A stretch of 64,000 nt of DNA from Pseudonocardiaceae bacterium (GTDB lineage: Bacteria > Actinomycetota > Actinomycetes > Mycobacteriales > Pseudonocardiaceae), in contig WHSZ01000004.1 of assembly GCA_009379845.1 (NCBI GenBank), forward strand, positions 88,946-152,945, given 5' to 3'. Below, one piece after another: positions 16,433 to 27,417 of this stretch (positions are counted from its first letter, which is position 1; every line of letters begins with the position of its first letter). Made by a program: the position numbers and the translations under genes. The notes beneath the pieces were generated by a model. It made no database searches and was not told the origin of the DNA. It worked only from the letters and a program-made list of their open reading frames with translations.

Positions 16433-17673
16433 AACGCCCGTACTACGGCTGGCTCATGGTCAGCGGGCTGAGCGCAACGGAACTGGTGTCCTGGGGCGTG
16501 TTGATCTACGCGTTCTCCGTGCTCGTCGTGCCGATGAAGGCCGAGCTGGGGTGGTCGCTCGGGGAGCTGAACGCCGCCTACGCCGCGGGGATCGCGGTGT
16601 CCGGCCTGGTGGCGATCCCGGTCGGTCGCTGGTTGCAGGCCAGGGGAGCGCGCGGATTGATGACCGCGGGAAGCGTGCTGACCGTCGCGGTACTGCTCGG
16701 TTGGTCGCGAGTGGACTCGTTGATCGTATTCTTTGGACTGTTCGTGGTTGCCGGGCTCGCCATGGCAGCGACACTGTACGAACCCGCGTTCGCGGTGACA
16801 GCCGCATGGTTTGCCGCGCGGCGAGCCCGCGCGGTGCTCGTTCTCACCATCTTCGGCGGGCTGGCAAGCGTGGTGTTCGTGCCGCTCACCGGCTCCCTGA
16901 TCGGCTGGCTTGGCTGGCGGGACGCGTTGCTGGCGCTGGCGCTGATAACGGGCGTGATCGGAATCCCGATTCATGGCTTGCTGCTTCGCCGCTGGCCGGC
17001 CGATCGCGGCCTTTACCCCGATGGCGCCGCCGGTCCACCCGATGATCGTCTACAACGGACGGAGGAAACGTCGGCGCGGCGCTCGGATGTGGTCCGAAGC
17101 GGATCCTTCTGGTGGATCACGGTATGCATGGTCGCGGCCACCGCCTCCAGGGTGGCGATAAGCGTGGTGTTCGTCGCGTATCTCACCGATCGTGGCTACC
17201 CACTCGGGCAGGCGACGCTGCTTTCCGGCGCGATCGGGCTGTTCCAGGTGTGCGGCCGGATCCTGGTGACCTGGCTTTCCCGCTACCTGCCGGAGTACCG
17301 GGCGAGCGCGATCCTGTTCGCCACGCAAGGAATCGCGTTCGTCCTTCCATTGTTGACGAGCGGGCACGGCACGGCCGCCACACTGTCCATTGTGGTGTGT
17401 GTAGTCTTCTTCGGGCTGGGTTTCGGGTTGCCCGAGCTGCTTCGTGGCACGCTGCTGGCCGAGTACTACGGACCCGCGAACTACGCCAGCATCAATGGAA
17501 CGCTTGCCATTTTCGTGGTCGGCGCCCGCGCCGGTGGCCCGTTCGTCGCCGGCTTCGTGGTCACCGTGACGGGCAGCTACCTGCCAGCGTTCCTCGGCGC
17601 CACGGTCCTCGCGCTTACGAGCGCCGTGGCACTGGTGATGTCCCGCCGCGCGATGCTCGCCGAAGCCCTTTAA
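16429..17673 (+). CDS. MFS transporter
   Basis: The 414-residue protein has about twelve hydrophobic segments and the major facilitator two-half layout, with a polar loop near residues 195-225. The N-terminus (KRPYYGWLMVSGLSATELVSWGVLIYAFSVLVVPM) matches the monocarboxylate/oxalate-type branch of the MFS. The start is the ATG inside the ATGA overlap with the acetyltransferase gene; the longer in-frame reading runs over that gene and is rejected. It probably exports or imports a small carboxylate or amino acid related to the acetyltransferase substrate. Direction of transport is not readable. Confidence 0.85.
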   Translation: MKRPYYGWLMVSGLSATELVSWGVLIYAFSVLVVPMKAELGWSLGELNAAYAAGIAVSGLVAIPVGRWLQARGARGLMTAGSVLTVAVLLGWSRVDSLIVFFGLFVVAGLAMAATLYEPAFAVTAAWFAARRARAVLVLTIFGGLASVVFVPLTGSLIGWLGWRDALLALALITGVIGIPIHGLLLRRWPADRGLYPDGAAGPPDDRLQRTEETSARRSDVVRSGSFWWITVCMVAATASRVAISVVFVAYLTDRGYPLGQATLLSGAIGLFQVCGRILVTWLSRYLPEYRASAILFATQGIAFVLPLLTSGHGTAATLSIVVCVVFFGLGFGLPELLRGTLLAEYYGPANYASINGTLAIFVVGARAGGPFVAGFVVTVTGSYLPAFLGATVLALTSAVALVMSRRAMLAEAL

Positions 17674-17683
17674 CCCCGGCGTT

Positions 17684-17709
17684 GTGTACCTATACCGCTA
17701 TGGGTACAC
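17684..17709. terminator. Hairpin between convergent MFS and matB genes
   Basis: GTGTACC (17684-17690) and GGTACAC (17703-17709) pair perfectly across a 12-base loop in the 43 bases between two convergent stops. A bidirectional terminator is likely. Confidence 0.55.
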
Positions 17710-17716
17710 CGCGGCG

Positions 17717-19120
17717 TCAGCTCGCATCGTCGCTCAGCAACGCCGTCTTCTGAACCTTGCCCATCGCGTTGCGGGGCAAGGACTCCACCACCCGGACTTC
17801 CCTCGGTCGCTTGTGTATGGACAGCTGCCCCGCGACGAAGTCGGTGATCTCCGTGGCGTCGATCCCGTTTCCCACCAGGTAGGCGACGATCCGCTGGCCG
17901 AGATCCACGTCCGGCACGCCCACCACGGCCGCTTCAGCGACCGACGGATGGCCGAGCAGCACGGACTCCACCTCGCCGGCGCCCACCCGGTACCCACCGG
18001 ACTTGATGATGTCCACCGATTGCCGCCCGACGATCCGGTGGTAGCCGTGCTCGTCGACCACCGCGGCGTCACCGGTGCGAAACCAGCCGTCCGTTGTCCA
18101 GCAGGCGGCCGTTGCCTCGGGGCGCCCGAGGTAGCCGTCGAACAACGTTGACCCGCGAACTTCAAGCTCACCAACGGTTTCCCCGTCCGGAGCCACCTGC
18201 CCGCCACGCTCGTCCCTGATCCGGGCCTGTATCCCGGCCAGCGCCGGCCCGACCCAGCCGGCCCGGCGCTCACCGTCCGCCCGGATGCCGAGCGTGATCA
18301 GGGTTTCGGTCATCCCGTAGCGCTCGACCGGAGTGTGCCCGGTCAAGGCGCTCAGCCGGTCGAACACCGGCGAGGGCAGCGCCGCGCTGCCGGAGACGAG
18401 CAGCCGTGCCCCGGACAGCGCGCCCGCCAGGCTGGCGTCGTCGCACAGCCGCGACCACACCGTCGGCACTCCGAAGTACAGCGAACCACCGGCGGCGGCG
18501 TAGGACTCCGGCGTCGGCCGCACGGTGTGCACCAGCGGGCTGCCCACCCGCAACGCGCCGAGCACCCCGAGGATCAGCCCGTGCACGTGGAACAGCGGAA
18601 GGCCGTGCACCAGGATGTCCTCAGGCGTCCACGCCCACGCATCCGCCAGCGCGTCCAGGTCGGCCGCGATCGCGCGCCTGGACAGCACGACGCCCTTTGG
18701 CGCGCCCGTGGTGCCCGAGGTGTACATCACCAGAGCGGCCGCGTCCTCTGGCGGTTCCGGGTGAACGCCGGCCGAACACGCGGCAGGGTCCACCGGCACC
18801 GCGGGCAGTTCGACGTCCTCGGGCGGCTGCCAGTCAAGCCATAGCGCCGCGCCGCTGTCGGTGAGGATGTGCCGGCGCTCCACCGGGCCCGAATCGGGTG
18901 GCACCGGGACGGCCGGCACCCCGGCGATCAGGCAGCCGACCACGGCGATCACGGTTTCCGGACTCGCGGTGGCGTGAATCGCGGCCGATCGCGCGCCGGC
19001 GACCTGGTCGGCGACCGCGGTAGCGGCCTCCAGCAGCCGTTGCCTTGACAGCGTGACCTCGCCGATCCGCACCGCCCGCGCCAGGTCCTCGTCGTGATTC
19101 AGCGACGCCAGTAACGACAC
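17717..19120 (-). CDS. matB: Malonyl-CoA synthetase (MatB-type acyl-CoA ligase)
   Basis: The 467-residue protein belongs to the ANL adenylating family. Motifs are MYTSGTTGAPKGVVLSRRAI (P-loop, about 150), GLPLFHVHGLILGVLGALR, LLVSGSAALP, ERYGMTETL, WFRTGDAAV, and DIIKSGGYRVGAGEVE, with the C-terminal catalytic Lys in NAMGKVQK. These segments closely follow Streptomyces coelicolor MatB, which makes malonyl- or methylmalonyl-CoA from the free diacids and ATP. No malonate transporter or decarboxylase is adjacent, so it may feed polyketide or fatty acid extender supply. The GTG start is chosen because GGAGGAGAT lies directly ahead of it. It is convergent with the MFS gene. Confidence 0.9.
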   Translation of the reverse strand: MSLLASLNHDEDLARAVRIGEVTLSRQRLLEAATAVADQVAGARSAAIHATASPETVIAVVGCLIAGVPAVPVPPDSGPVERRHILTDSGAALWLDWQPPEDVELPAVPVDPAACSAGVHPEPPEDAAALVMYTSGTTGAPKGVVLSRRAIAADLDALADAWAWTPEDILVHGLPLFHVHGLILGVLGALRVGSPLVHTVRPTPESYAAAGGSLYFGVPTVWSRLCDDASLAGALSGARLLVSGSAALPSPVFDRLSALTGHTPVERYGMTETLITLGIRADGERRAGWVGPALAGIQARIRDERGGQVAPDGETVGELEVRGSTLFDGYLGRPEATAACWTTDGWFRTGDAAVVDEHGYHRIVGRQSVDIIKSGGYRVGAGEVESVLLGHPSVAEAAVVGVPDVDLGQRIVAYLVGNGIDATEITDFVAGQLSIHKRPREVRVVESLPRNAMGKVQKTALLSDDAS

Positions 19121-19324
19121 ATCTCCTCCATCCCGGTTGCACTGCTCGCCCCGCAAGCTACCTGTCTGGGGCCCTCAACGGGGATGAGGACCAAAGGCAC
19201 GAGCTATTGGGGCCTGCCGGCTCTGCTGGTCAGCCAGCCATGCGCGGACCCTGAATATGGCGCTTTCCACCCGCCCACCGCGGCAAGAAACTCGACGACT
19301 TGGCAAGAAAGAGGAGACGACCCT

Positions 19325-20227
19325 ATGAACGAAAACCGGAACGCGGCGCCCGTCGTCGCCGGCGTGGACGGCTCACGGTCCGCGTTGCGCGCCGTGCGCT
19401 GGGCGGCAGCCGAGGCGGTGCGCCGGGATGTGCCGTTGCGCCTCGTGCACGCCTACGTCATTCCGACGCGCGGATACCCGGAGAGGATCGTCACGGTGCG
19501 CCAGGTGCGCACCGGGCTGGAAAAGCAGAGCCACGACTGGCTCCAGGAGGCCGCCACCGCCGCAGCCGCGGTCGCGGGTGTTCGGGTCGAGAGCCGGCCG
19601 GTGATCGGCGAGACGGTGCGGGCGCTGGTGACCGAATCCCGGGATGCGGCGCTGATGGTGGTCGGCACCAGGGGGCTCGGGGGTTTCACCGGGTTGCTCC
19701 TAGGATCCAACGCGGCAGCGCTGGCGAGACACGGGCATTGCCCGGTGCTTGTGGTGCGCGGCGAGACCCCGGACGACGAGGTGCTGAGCACCAGGCCGGT
19801 GCTCGTCGGCGTGGACGGTTCGCCGGCCAGTGACACCGCGCTTGGTTTCGCCTACCGGGAGGCCGCGATACGCGGTGTGCCGCTGGTCGCGGTGCACGCG
19901 TGGTGCGACGTCACCTCAGACGTGACGGAGCGGGTCTACGACGTGCCGGTCGACTGGGAAGAGCTGGACGCCGAGCTGCGCGGTCAGCTGGACGACCAGC
20001 TGGCCGCGTGGGAACAGAAGTACCCGGACGTTCCGCTGCGCCGGGTGCCTGTTCGCGGCCGCGCGGCGCGGACCTTGCTCGCCCAGGGTCGGCAGGCCCA
20101 GCTGATCGTCGTCGGCGTTCGCGGAGCCGGCGGATTCGCCGGAATGCTGCTCGGCTCCACCAGCCGCGCGCTGATCTACCACGCACCGTGCCCGGTTGCC
20201 GTGGTTCGCCCAGTCCCGGAGGCCTGA
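19325..20227 (+). CDS. Tandem-domain universal stress protein (Usp)
   Basis: The 300-residue protein consists of two UspA domains (about 9-145 and 157-297). Each begins with a GVDGS strand and ends with the ATP-binding pattern G-x2-G-x9-[23 protein letters not shown] in the first and GVRGAGGFAGMLLGSTSRAL in the second. Tandem Usp of this kind bind ATP and are dominant members of the mycobacterial DosR dormancy regulon. A strong site (gaggagacg) precedes the ATG. It is followed by a second Usp, then a DevR-like regulator and a DevS-like kinase, which suggests joint hypoxia or redox control. Confidence 0.93.
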   Translation: MNENRNAAPVVAGVDGSRSALRAVRWAAAEAVRRDVPLRLVHAYVIPTRGYPERIVTVRQVRTGLEKQSHDWLQEAATAAAAVAGVRVESRPVIGETVRALVTESRDAALMVVGTRGLGGFTGLLLGSNAAALARHGHCPVLVVRGETPDDEVLSTRPVLVGVDGSPASDTALGFAYREAAIRGVPLVAVHAWCDVTSDVTERVYDVPVDWEELDAELRGQLDDQLAAWEQKYPDVPLRRVPVRGRAARTLLAQGRQAQLIVVGVRGAGGFAGMLLGSTSRALIYHAPCPVAVVRPVPEA

Positions 20228-20273
20228 CCGCGGTGGGCAGGTTCGCAGGTAAGCAACAAGTTGAGGAGAAGAG

Positions 20274-21179
20274 ATGACCAACCCGGTTGTGGGTAACCCA
20301 CCGATCATCGTGGGTGTGGACGGCTCCGAGCAGGCGTCCGACGCGGTGCGCTGGGCCGTCAGCGAGGCGGCGCGTCACGACGCTCCGCTGCTCGTCCTGC
20401 ACGGCGTGCTGATGCCCGAGCTGTACTTCGTGGGCTCGCCGGATTCAGCGTTGCTGGCGCCGGCGAAAGAAGAGGGCGAGCGGATCGTGCGGCGTGCCTC
20501 GGAACTGGCGAAGTCGCACGAGCCGGAGGTCGAGGTGCGGACCGAGGCACACATCGGGCTGCCGGCCAGGCTGCTGATCGAGCGGTCGGGCTCGGCGCGG
20601 ATGATCGTGCTCGGTTCGCGTGGTGCCGGAGGTTTCGGTGAGCTGCTCGTCGGATCGACCACCGCCGCCGTCGCCTCGCACGCGCATTGCGCCACCGTGG
20701 TGGTCCGGGGGTCCGGTATCGACGTCGAGCGTCCAGCCGACGCACCGGTGGTGGTTGGCGTGGACGCCAGCCCGGTCAGCGATGCGGCGATCGGTATGGC
20801 TTTCGAAGCGGCTTCGTCGCGGAACGCTCCGCTGATCGCGGTGCACACCTGGAGCGACTCGGACGGCGAGGCGATCTTCAGCCCGAGCCGGATGAACGTC
20901 AGCTGGGAGTCCATCGACGAGGCGGAACGGCGGATGCTCGCCGAGCGGCTCGCGGGGTGGCACGAGAAGTACCCCGACGTCACGGTGCGACAGGTGGTGA
21001 CGAGGGACCGGCCGAGGCACGAGCTGCTCGAGTGGAGCAAGAAGGCGCAGCTGGTCGCGGTCGGCAGCCGTGGTCGCGGCGGTTTCACCGGGCTGCTACT
21101 GGGGTCCACCAGCCAGGCGCTCATTCACCACGCCCACTGCCCGGTGCTCGTCGCCCGCCCGGACAGTGCCACCGAGTGA
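20274..21179 (+). CDS. Tandem-domain universal stress protein (Usp), second copy
   Basis: This 301-residue paralogue of the preceding gene also has two Usp domains. Its ATP-binding loops read [20 protein letters not shown] and [20 protein letters not shown]. It starts 46 bases after the previous stop with a gaggagaag site, so the two are probably co-transcribed. The protein is cytoplasmic, binds ATP, and its precise function is unknown. Confidence 0.93.
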   Translation: MTNPVVGNPPIIVGVDGSEQASDAVRWAVSEAARHDAPLLVLHGVLMPELYFVGSPDSALLAPAKEEGERIVRRASELAKSHEPEVEVRTEAHIGLPARLLIERSGSARMIVLGSRGAGGFGELLVGSTTAAVASHAHCATVVVRGSGIDVERPADAPVVVGVDASPVSDAAIGMAFEAASSRNAPLIAVHTWSDSDGEAIFSPSRMNVSWESIDEAERRMLAERLAGWHEKYPDVTVRQVVTRDRPRHELLEWSKKAQLVAVGSRGRGGFTGLLLGSTSQALIHHAHCPVLVARPDSATE

Positions 21180-21249
21180 ACGAAGCTGCCGGGCCTGCGC
21201 CCCCAGGGTAAACTTGACGTTTGCGAGCTGGTTGAATGGAAGGTGTGCG

Positions 21250-21894
21250 GTGCTGCGGGTCTTTCTGATCGATGACCACGAAGTGGTACGCCGTGGTGTC
21301 GCCGATCTCCTCGACGAGGATGAGGAAATCACCGTCGTCGGGGAGGCGTCCACCGTCGCCGAGGGGCTGGCGCGCGTTCCCGCGCTACGCCCCGATGTGG
21401 CCGTGCTCGACGTCCGGCTGCCGGACGGCAACGGTATCGAGCTGTGCCGCGAGCTGCGTTCCAAGCTCCCGGGGCTGAACTGCCTGATGCTCACCTCGTA
21501 TACCGACGAGCAGGCGATGCTGGATGCGATCTTCGCGGGCGCGAGCGGGTACGTGATCAAGGATATCCGCGGTATGGAACTGGTTTCCGCGGTGCGGGAG
21601 GTCGGTTCCGGGCGCTCGCTGCTCGACACCAGGGCGGCCGCCACCCTGATGGCCCGGCTGCGCTCCAACACGGAAACGGCCGGGCCGGTCGCGGATCTGA
21701 CCGAGCAAGAGCGAACCCTCCTTGATCTGATCGGGGAAGGGCTCACCAACCGGCAGATCGCCGAGCGGATGTTCCTCGCGGAAAAGACCGTGAAGAACTA
21801 TGTTTCCCGGCTACTGACCAAGCTGGGCATGCAGCGGCGAACCCAAGCGGCTGTTCTCGCCACAGAACTACGCTCCGACGCGGAGCGTGGCTGA
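21250..21894 (+). CDS. DevR/DosR-like NarL-family response regulator
   Basis: The 214-residue protein has an N-terminal receiver domain ([14 protein letters not shown] with the acidic pair, phospho-acceptor Asp in [13 protein letters not shown] near residue 55, and the Lys of GYVIKDI) and a C-terminal LuxR helix-turn-helix ([20 protein letters not shown] to [17 protein letters not shown]). The closest recognisable type is DevR/DosR, the hypoxia/NO/CO regulator of mycobacteria. The GTG is used because the upstream reading overlaps the end of the Usp gene. The cognate kinase is the next gene, 185 bases downstream. Confidence 0.92.
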   Translation: MLRVFLIDDHEVVRRGVADLLDEDEEITVVGEASTVAEGLARVPALRPDVAVLDVRLPDGNGIELCRELRSKLPGLNCLMLTSYTDEQAMLDAIFAGASGYVIKDIRGMELVSAVREVGSGRSLLDTRAAATLMARLRSNTETAGPVADLTEQERTLLDLIGEGLTNRQIAERMFLAEKTVKNYVSRLLTKLGMQRRTQAAVLATELRSDAERG

Positions 21895-22070
21895 CGCTCT
21901 GGTGACTGCCAGCGATGGATTCTGTCCACGTGCCTGCTAACCAGCGCAAATCGCGCTAACGTTGAGGCCTGTGAAGCCGACGTTAATAACACCGAGAGCG
22001 CTGACCGCCGATAGGCGAGCGGGTGGTTGGCCGGCGAGGCAGTGAAAATGGTGTTCCCGGATATGTGTAG

Positions 22071-23840
<1,770 letters not shown>

Positions 23841-23999
23841 TCCGCGCGGGCTCAGCGGCTTTGATCCGGTCGAGTGGTCTCCGCCTCGGTAGCTCGACGT
23901 GAGCCGGCGACACGTGTTTCCTCGCGTACGTGAGATTACGACTCGGTATAGCTGGGTACTACTCGACGCGGTGAGCCGGTCGTCCCTGGGGAGGATGCG

Positions 24000-24596
24000 A
24001 TGGAAAGCGAGGAGCCGCGGCCGCGGCCGCGGTTGTTCGGTTGGGTTTCGAGGTATCCGCCCGGTTTACTTCGCCGAGGCGTGGACCGGGTCGAGTCAGC
24101 GGTGGTCGTACTCGCCTTGCTGGCGATGATCGTCGCGGTTCCGGTGGCCGTGTGGACCGCTGGACGATCCCACGACCTCGCGGCGCAGCGCGCGGCGATC
24201 AGCCACCGCATCACCGCCGTATTGCTCGAGGACGCCCCGCGCGCCGGGGTGGCCAATCCCGGCGATTTCCGGGCGCTTGATAACCGCGTGCGCGCCCGGT
24301 GGCAGGCCGAGGACGGGACCCGGCACGTCGGCAAGGTGCCCGCGCGGCCTGGGATGCGCGCGAACGCCACGGTGCCGATCTGGGTCGACGAGAACAACCG
24401 GCCAACCCGGCAGCCGTCCGGCCCCGAGTACGTGCAGGCCACCGCGATCCTGACAGGGGTGATGTCCTACTTCGGCATCGGGCTGGTGGTGCTCGCGCTG
24501 GTGGCGCTGATCCGCTGGCAGCTCGACCGGGTTCGTTCCGCCCAGTGGGCCCACGAGTGGGCGCTCGTCTCACCGATCTGGAGCCGGCAGTACTGA
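24000..24596 (+). CDS. Rv1733c-like two-TM membrane protein
   Basis: The 198-residue protein has two transmembrane helices, one near residues 33-52 (SAVVVLALLAMIVAVPVAVW) and one near 150-170 (GVMSYFGIGLVVLALVALIR), around a soluble loop of about 95 residues. The layout and the loop segment RARWQAEDGTRHVGKVPA recall Rv1733c, a DosR-regulon membrane antigen of Mycobacterium tuberculosis whose function is unknown. Its place next to DevS and the Usp genes supports the match. A gggaggatgcg site leads into the ATG. Confidence 0.8.
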   Translation: MESEEPRPRPRLFGWVSRYPPGLLRRGVDRVESAVVVLALLAMIVAVPVAVWTAGRSHDLAAQRAAISHRITAVLLEDAPRAGVANPGDFRALDNRVRARWQAEDGTRHVGKVPARPGMRANATVPIWVDENNRPTRQPSGPEYVQATAILTGVMSYFGIGLVVLALVALIRWQLDRVRSAQWAHEWALVSPIWSRQY

Positions 24597-24634
24597 CGCG
24601 TGAGGTTGTCAGAGCACCCGGGAGAATCGGTCGG

Positions 24635-25102
24635 GTGGCAGCCAAACACAGCGCCGGGATCCTGTTGTACCGCAGGGTGGACGGAACGGCCGAGGTGCTA
24701 CTCGGCCACATGGGCGGGCCGTTCTGGGCGCGGCGGGACGCGGCCGCGTGGTCGGTGCCAAAGGGCGAGTACCCGCCGGATGAAGACCCGGAGGCGGCGG
24801 CACGCCGGGAGTTCCGGGAAGAGCTCGGCATGCCGGCACCCGCGGCCGAACTCGTTCCGCTCGGCTCGGTCAAGCAATCCGGTGGCAAGGTCGTGACGGT
24901 TTGGGCCGCCGAAAGTGATCTCGACCCGGATCAGGTCGTACCGGGAACGTTCGAGATGGAGTGGCCGAAGGGATCCGGCCGGATTCAGGAGTTCCCTGAG
25001 ATCGACCGGGCGGCGTGGTTCGATCTCGAGCGAGCCGGCGAAAAGATCGTGGCAGCGCAGCGTCCTTTCCTGGACCGCCTTGCCGCGTGGCTCGCCGGCT
25101 GA
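24635..25102 (+). CDS. Nudix hydrolase
   Basis: The 155-residue protein contains a complete Nudix box: GEYPPDEDPEAAARREFREE followed by LG (about residues 44-65), fitting G-x5-E-x7-REUxEExGU. These enzymes hydrolyse nucleoside diphosphates linked to another moiety; this subtype (AGILLYRR... PFWARRDAAAWSVPKG) is often annotated as an Ap6A or NDP-sugar type, but the substrate is unknown. The GTG start gives the family's N-terminus (AAKHSAGILLY). It is convergent with the ABC ATPase gene. Confidence 0.88.
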   Translation: MAAKHSAGILLYRRVDGTAEVLLGHMGGPFWARRDAAAWSVPKGEYPPDEDPEAAARREFREELGMPAPAAELVPLGSVKQSGGKVVTVWAAESDLDPDQVVPGTFEMEWPKGSGRIQEFPEIDRAAWFDLERAGEKIVAAQRPFLDRLAAWLAG

Positions 25103-25122
25103 GCGGCGGCCCGTAGGCCGCT
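25102..25122. terminator. Short hairpin between convergent Nudix and ABC ATPase genes
   Basis: AGCGGC and GCCGCT pair across a nine-base loop just after the Nudix stop. It is a weak candidate terminator. Confidence 0.35.
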
Positions 25123-25145
25123 GAGGGACACGTTCCGCCGGTGAG

Positions 25146-26240
25146 CTAGGCGGCGAGTCGCAAGCCGGAATCGGGGTGGAACAGGTGCACCTCTTCCGCG
25201 TCGCGCACCGCGACCTTGACCGTCTCGCCGAGGCCGGGCGGCGTGCGGCCGTCCATCCGCACCACGAAACGCTCGTCGGAATCGCCGATCCGTACGGTGC
25301 CGTGCACCAGCGCGTCCGCCCCGAGCTCCTCGACAAGCTCGACGGTGAACGGCATGCCGTCATCGTCGCCGCCGGTCAGCCGTAGCGACTCGGGCCGGAC
25401 ACCGAGGATCACTTCCGACTTGCCGTCCAGGGCGGACATCGCCTGCCTGGAAAGCGGCACGGTCACGCCGTCGAGGGTGGCCCCGTCCCCGCCGACCGGC
25501 ACGGTCTTCAGGTTCATCGCCGGCGAGCCCATGAACCCGGCGACGAACGCGTTCGCCGGCCGCTCGTACAGCCCGCGGGGTGTGTCGCACTGCTGGAGCA
25601 CGCCCTCGTGCAGCACCGCCACGCGGTGGCCCATGGTCATGGCCTCCACCTGGTCGTGCGTCACGTAGATGGTCGTGGTGCCCAGCCGCTTCTGCAGCGC
25701 GGCGATGTGTGCCCGCGTCTCCACCCGCAGCTTCGCGTCCAGGTTGGAAAGCGGCTCGTCCATCAGGAACACCGCTGGCTCTCGCACGATGGCCCGCCCC
25801 ATCGCGACCCGCTGCCGCTGCCCACCGGAGAGCGCCTTCGGTTTGCGGTCCAGGTACTTGCCCAGTTCGAGCAGCTTGGCCGCCTCGTCCACGCGCTTGC
25901 GGACCTGGTCCTTCGGCATCCGGCGCAGCTTGAGCGCGAAGCCCATGTTCTCCGCGACGGTCATGTGCGGGTAGAGCGCGTAGGACTGGAACACCATCGC
26001 GATGTCCCGGCCCTTGGGGGGCATCGTGGTGACATCCTTGCCACCGATCTCAACGCCACCTTCGTCGACGTCTTCGAGCCCGGCGAGCATCCGTAGCGCG
26101 GTCGACTTGCCGGAACCGGACGGACCGACGAGCACCAGGAATTCCCCGTCCGAGACCTCCAGGTCCAGCCCGTCAACGGCGGATACCGGCGGCGAACCCG
26201 GGTACACGCGCGATGCGTTGCGATAGATGACTTCGGCCAT
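25146..26240 (-). CDS. UgpC/MsmK-type sugar ABC transporter ATPase
   Basis: The 364-residue protein has an ABC nucleotide-binding domain followed by a C-terminal OB/TOBE regulatory region. Motifs are Walker A GPSGSGKST (about 40), Q-loop MVFQSYALYPHMTV, signature LSGGQRQRVAMGRAIVREP, Walker B VFLMDEPLSNLDAKLR and H-loop YVTHDQVEAMT. It matches MalK/UgpC/MsmX ATPases, which in actinobacteria often stand alone and energise several sugar importers. No sugar permease or binding protein is adjacent. It is not the FecE-type expected for the neighbouring siderophore permeases. AAAGGAG precedes the ATG. Confidence 0.92.
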   Translation of the reverse strand: MAEVIYRNASRVYPGSPPVSAVDGLDLEVSDGEFLVLVGPSGSGKSTALRMLAGLEDVDEGGVEIGGKDVTTMPPKGRDIAMVFQSYALYPHMTVAENMGFALKLRRMPKDQVRKRVDEAAKLLELGKYLDRKPKALSGGQRQRVAMGRAIVREPAVFLMDEPLSNLDAKLRVETRAHIAALQKRLGTTTIYVTHDQVEAMTMGHRVAVLHEGVLQQCDTPRGLYERPANAFVAGFMGSPAMNLKTVPVGGDGATLDGVTVPLSRQAMSALDGKSEVILGVRPESLRLTGGDDDGMPFTVELVEELGADALVHGTVRIGDSDERFVVRMDGRTPPGLGETVKVAVRDAEEVHLFHPDSGLRLAA

Positions 26241-26349
26241 CAGCTGCTCCTTTGAAGCCCACACTTTCGAGCGATCCAACCACGCCGAGCCAGCAGAACG
26301 CTAGGTCCAGACCACGGGGTGGCCGGAACCGGAGGCGCCGCACCCCCGG

Positions 26350-27414
26350 TCAGGCCACGTTGGCGCGGTTCGCCCTCGCCAGCAGCCAGAGCAGGAACGG
26401 GGCGCCGAACGCGCCGGTGACCACGCCGACCGGAAGCTCGGTATGGGTCAGCAACTGGCGGGCGATGATGTCGCTGCCGAGTATGATCAGCGATCCGGTC
26501 AACGCGGAGGCAACCGGTGGCGGGGAGGATTGCCGGCAGAGCCGCTGGGCGATCTGCGGTGCCGCCAGCGCCACGAACATCACCGGCCCCGCGGCCGCGG
26601 TGCCGAACGCGGCGAGCCCGACGCTGGTGAGCAGTAGTGCCAGCCGGGTTAGCTGCACCGGGGTGCCCAACCCACGCGCGGTCTCGTCGCCGAGTTGCAG
26701 GGTGCGCATCCACCGGCTGAGGATCAGCGCCGCGGGCACCAGCACCAGCATGGCGAGGGCGAGCGGGCGGGCGTAGTCCATATCCCGGCCGTTCAGATTG
26801 CCGACCAGCCAGCCCATCGCCTCCTGCGCCTGGTAGATGTGTGCCTCGGTCATCAGGTAGTCGGTCGTGGCGACGCACACCCAGGAGACCCCGATCCCGA
26901 TGAGCACCAACCGGTAGCCGCTGACTCCGCGCTTCCACGCCAGCAGGTAGATCAGCAGCGCGGCGGCCAACCCGCCGGCCAAGCCAAGCACCTGGGTGCC
27001 AAGGCCGGAGCCAAGCCCGAGCACGATGCCGCCGACCACGGCCGTGCCGGCACCCTGGTTGATGCCGATGATGTCCGGGCTGGCCAGCGGGTTACGGGTG
27101 ATCGTCTGCAGCAGCGCGCCGGACATCCCGAAGGCGGCGCCGACCAGTAGCGCGACCACCGCCCTCGGCAGCCGCAGCTCGCGCACCACCAGCAGCGAGT
27201 ACTCGTCGCCCGATCCCCACAGCGCCCGGATAACGTCGGGCAACGCGAGCGGGTAGTCGCCGATCCCGATCCCGAGGCAGAACACCAGGAACGTGCCGGC
27301 TGCCAGCCCGAGGCACACCAGCCACAGCCACGGCCGGAGCACCCCGGAGACCGGGGGTCTGGTCAGCCGGAAGGTGGTACGCCCGCCGACCCGCTTCAGC
27401 TGCAGAATGGCCAT
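26350..27414 (-). CDS. FecCD-family ferric-siderophore permease (second subunit)
   Basis: The 354-residue protein has the roughly ten hydrophobic segments of BtuC/FecCD permeases, with the family segments RLPRAVVALLVGAAFGMSGA, TRNPLASPDIIGINQGAG, and near the C-terminus GSDIIARQL and LPVGVVTGAFGAPFLLWLL. It would form the inner-membrane channel of a ferric-siderophore importer together with the other FecCD protein. The ATG starts three bases after the stop of that gene, so the pair is one transcript. The lipoprotein binding protein is encoded divergently. A FecE-like ATPase is not present in the window. Confidence 0.93.
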   Translation of the reverse strand: MAILQLKRVGGRTTFRLTRPPVSGVLRPWLWLVCLGLAAGTFLVFCLGIGIGDYPLALPDVIRALWGSGDEYSLLVVRELRLPRAVVALLVGAAFGMSGALLQTITRNPLASPDIIGINQGAGTAVVGGIVLGLGSGLGTQVLGLAGGLAAALLIYLLAWKRGVSGYRLVLIGIGVSWVCVATTDYLMTEAHIYQAQEAMGWLVGNLNGRDMDYARPLALAMLVLVPAALILSRWMRTLQLGDETARGLGTPVQLTRLALLLTSVGLAAFGTAAAGPVMFVALAAPQIAQRLCRQSSPPPVASALTGSLIILGSDIIARQLLTHTELPVGVVTGAFGAPFLLWLLARANRANVA

Positions 27415-27417
27415 GCG

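Noticed and set aside
19188..19200. DevR box (ggaccaaaggcac) upstream of the first Usp gene
   Set aside because: Only a loose half-match to the DosR motif; too weak to list as a site without a matrix score.
25146..26240. ATPase as partner of the FecCD permeases
   Set aside because: It has the UgpC/MalK layout with a C-terminal regulatory region and a separate promoter and ribosome site.
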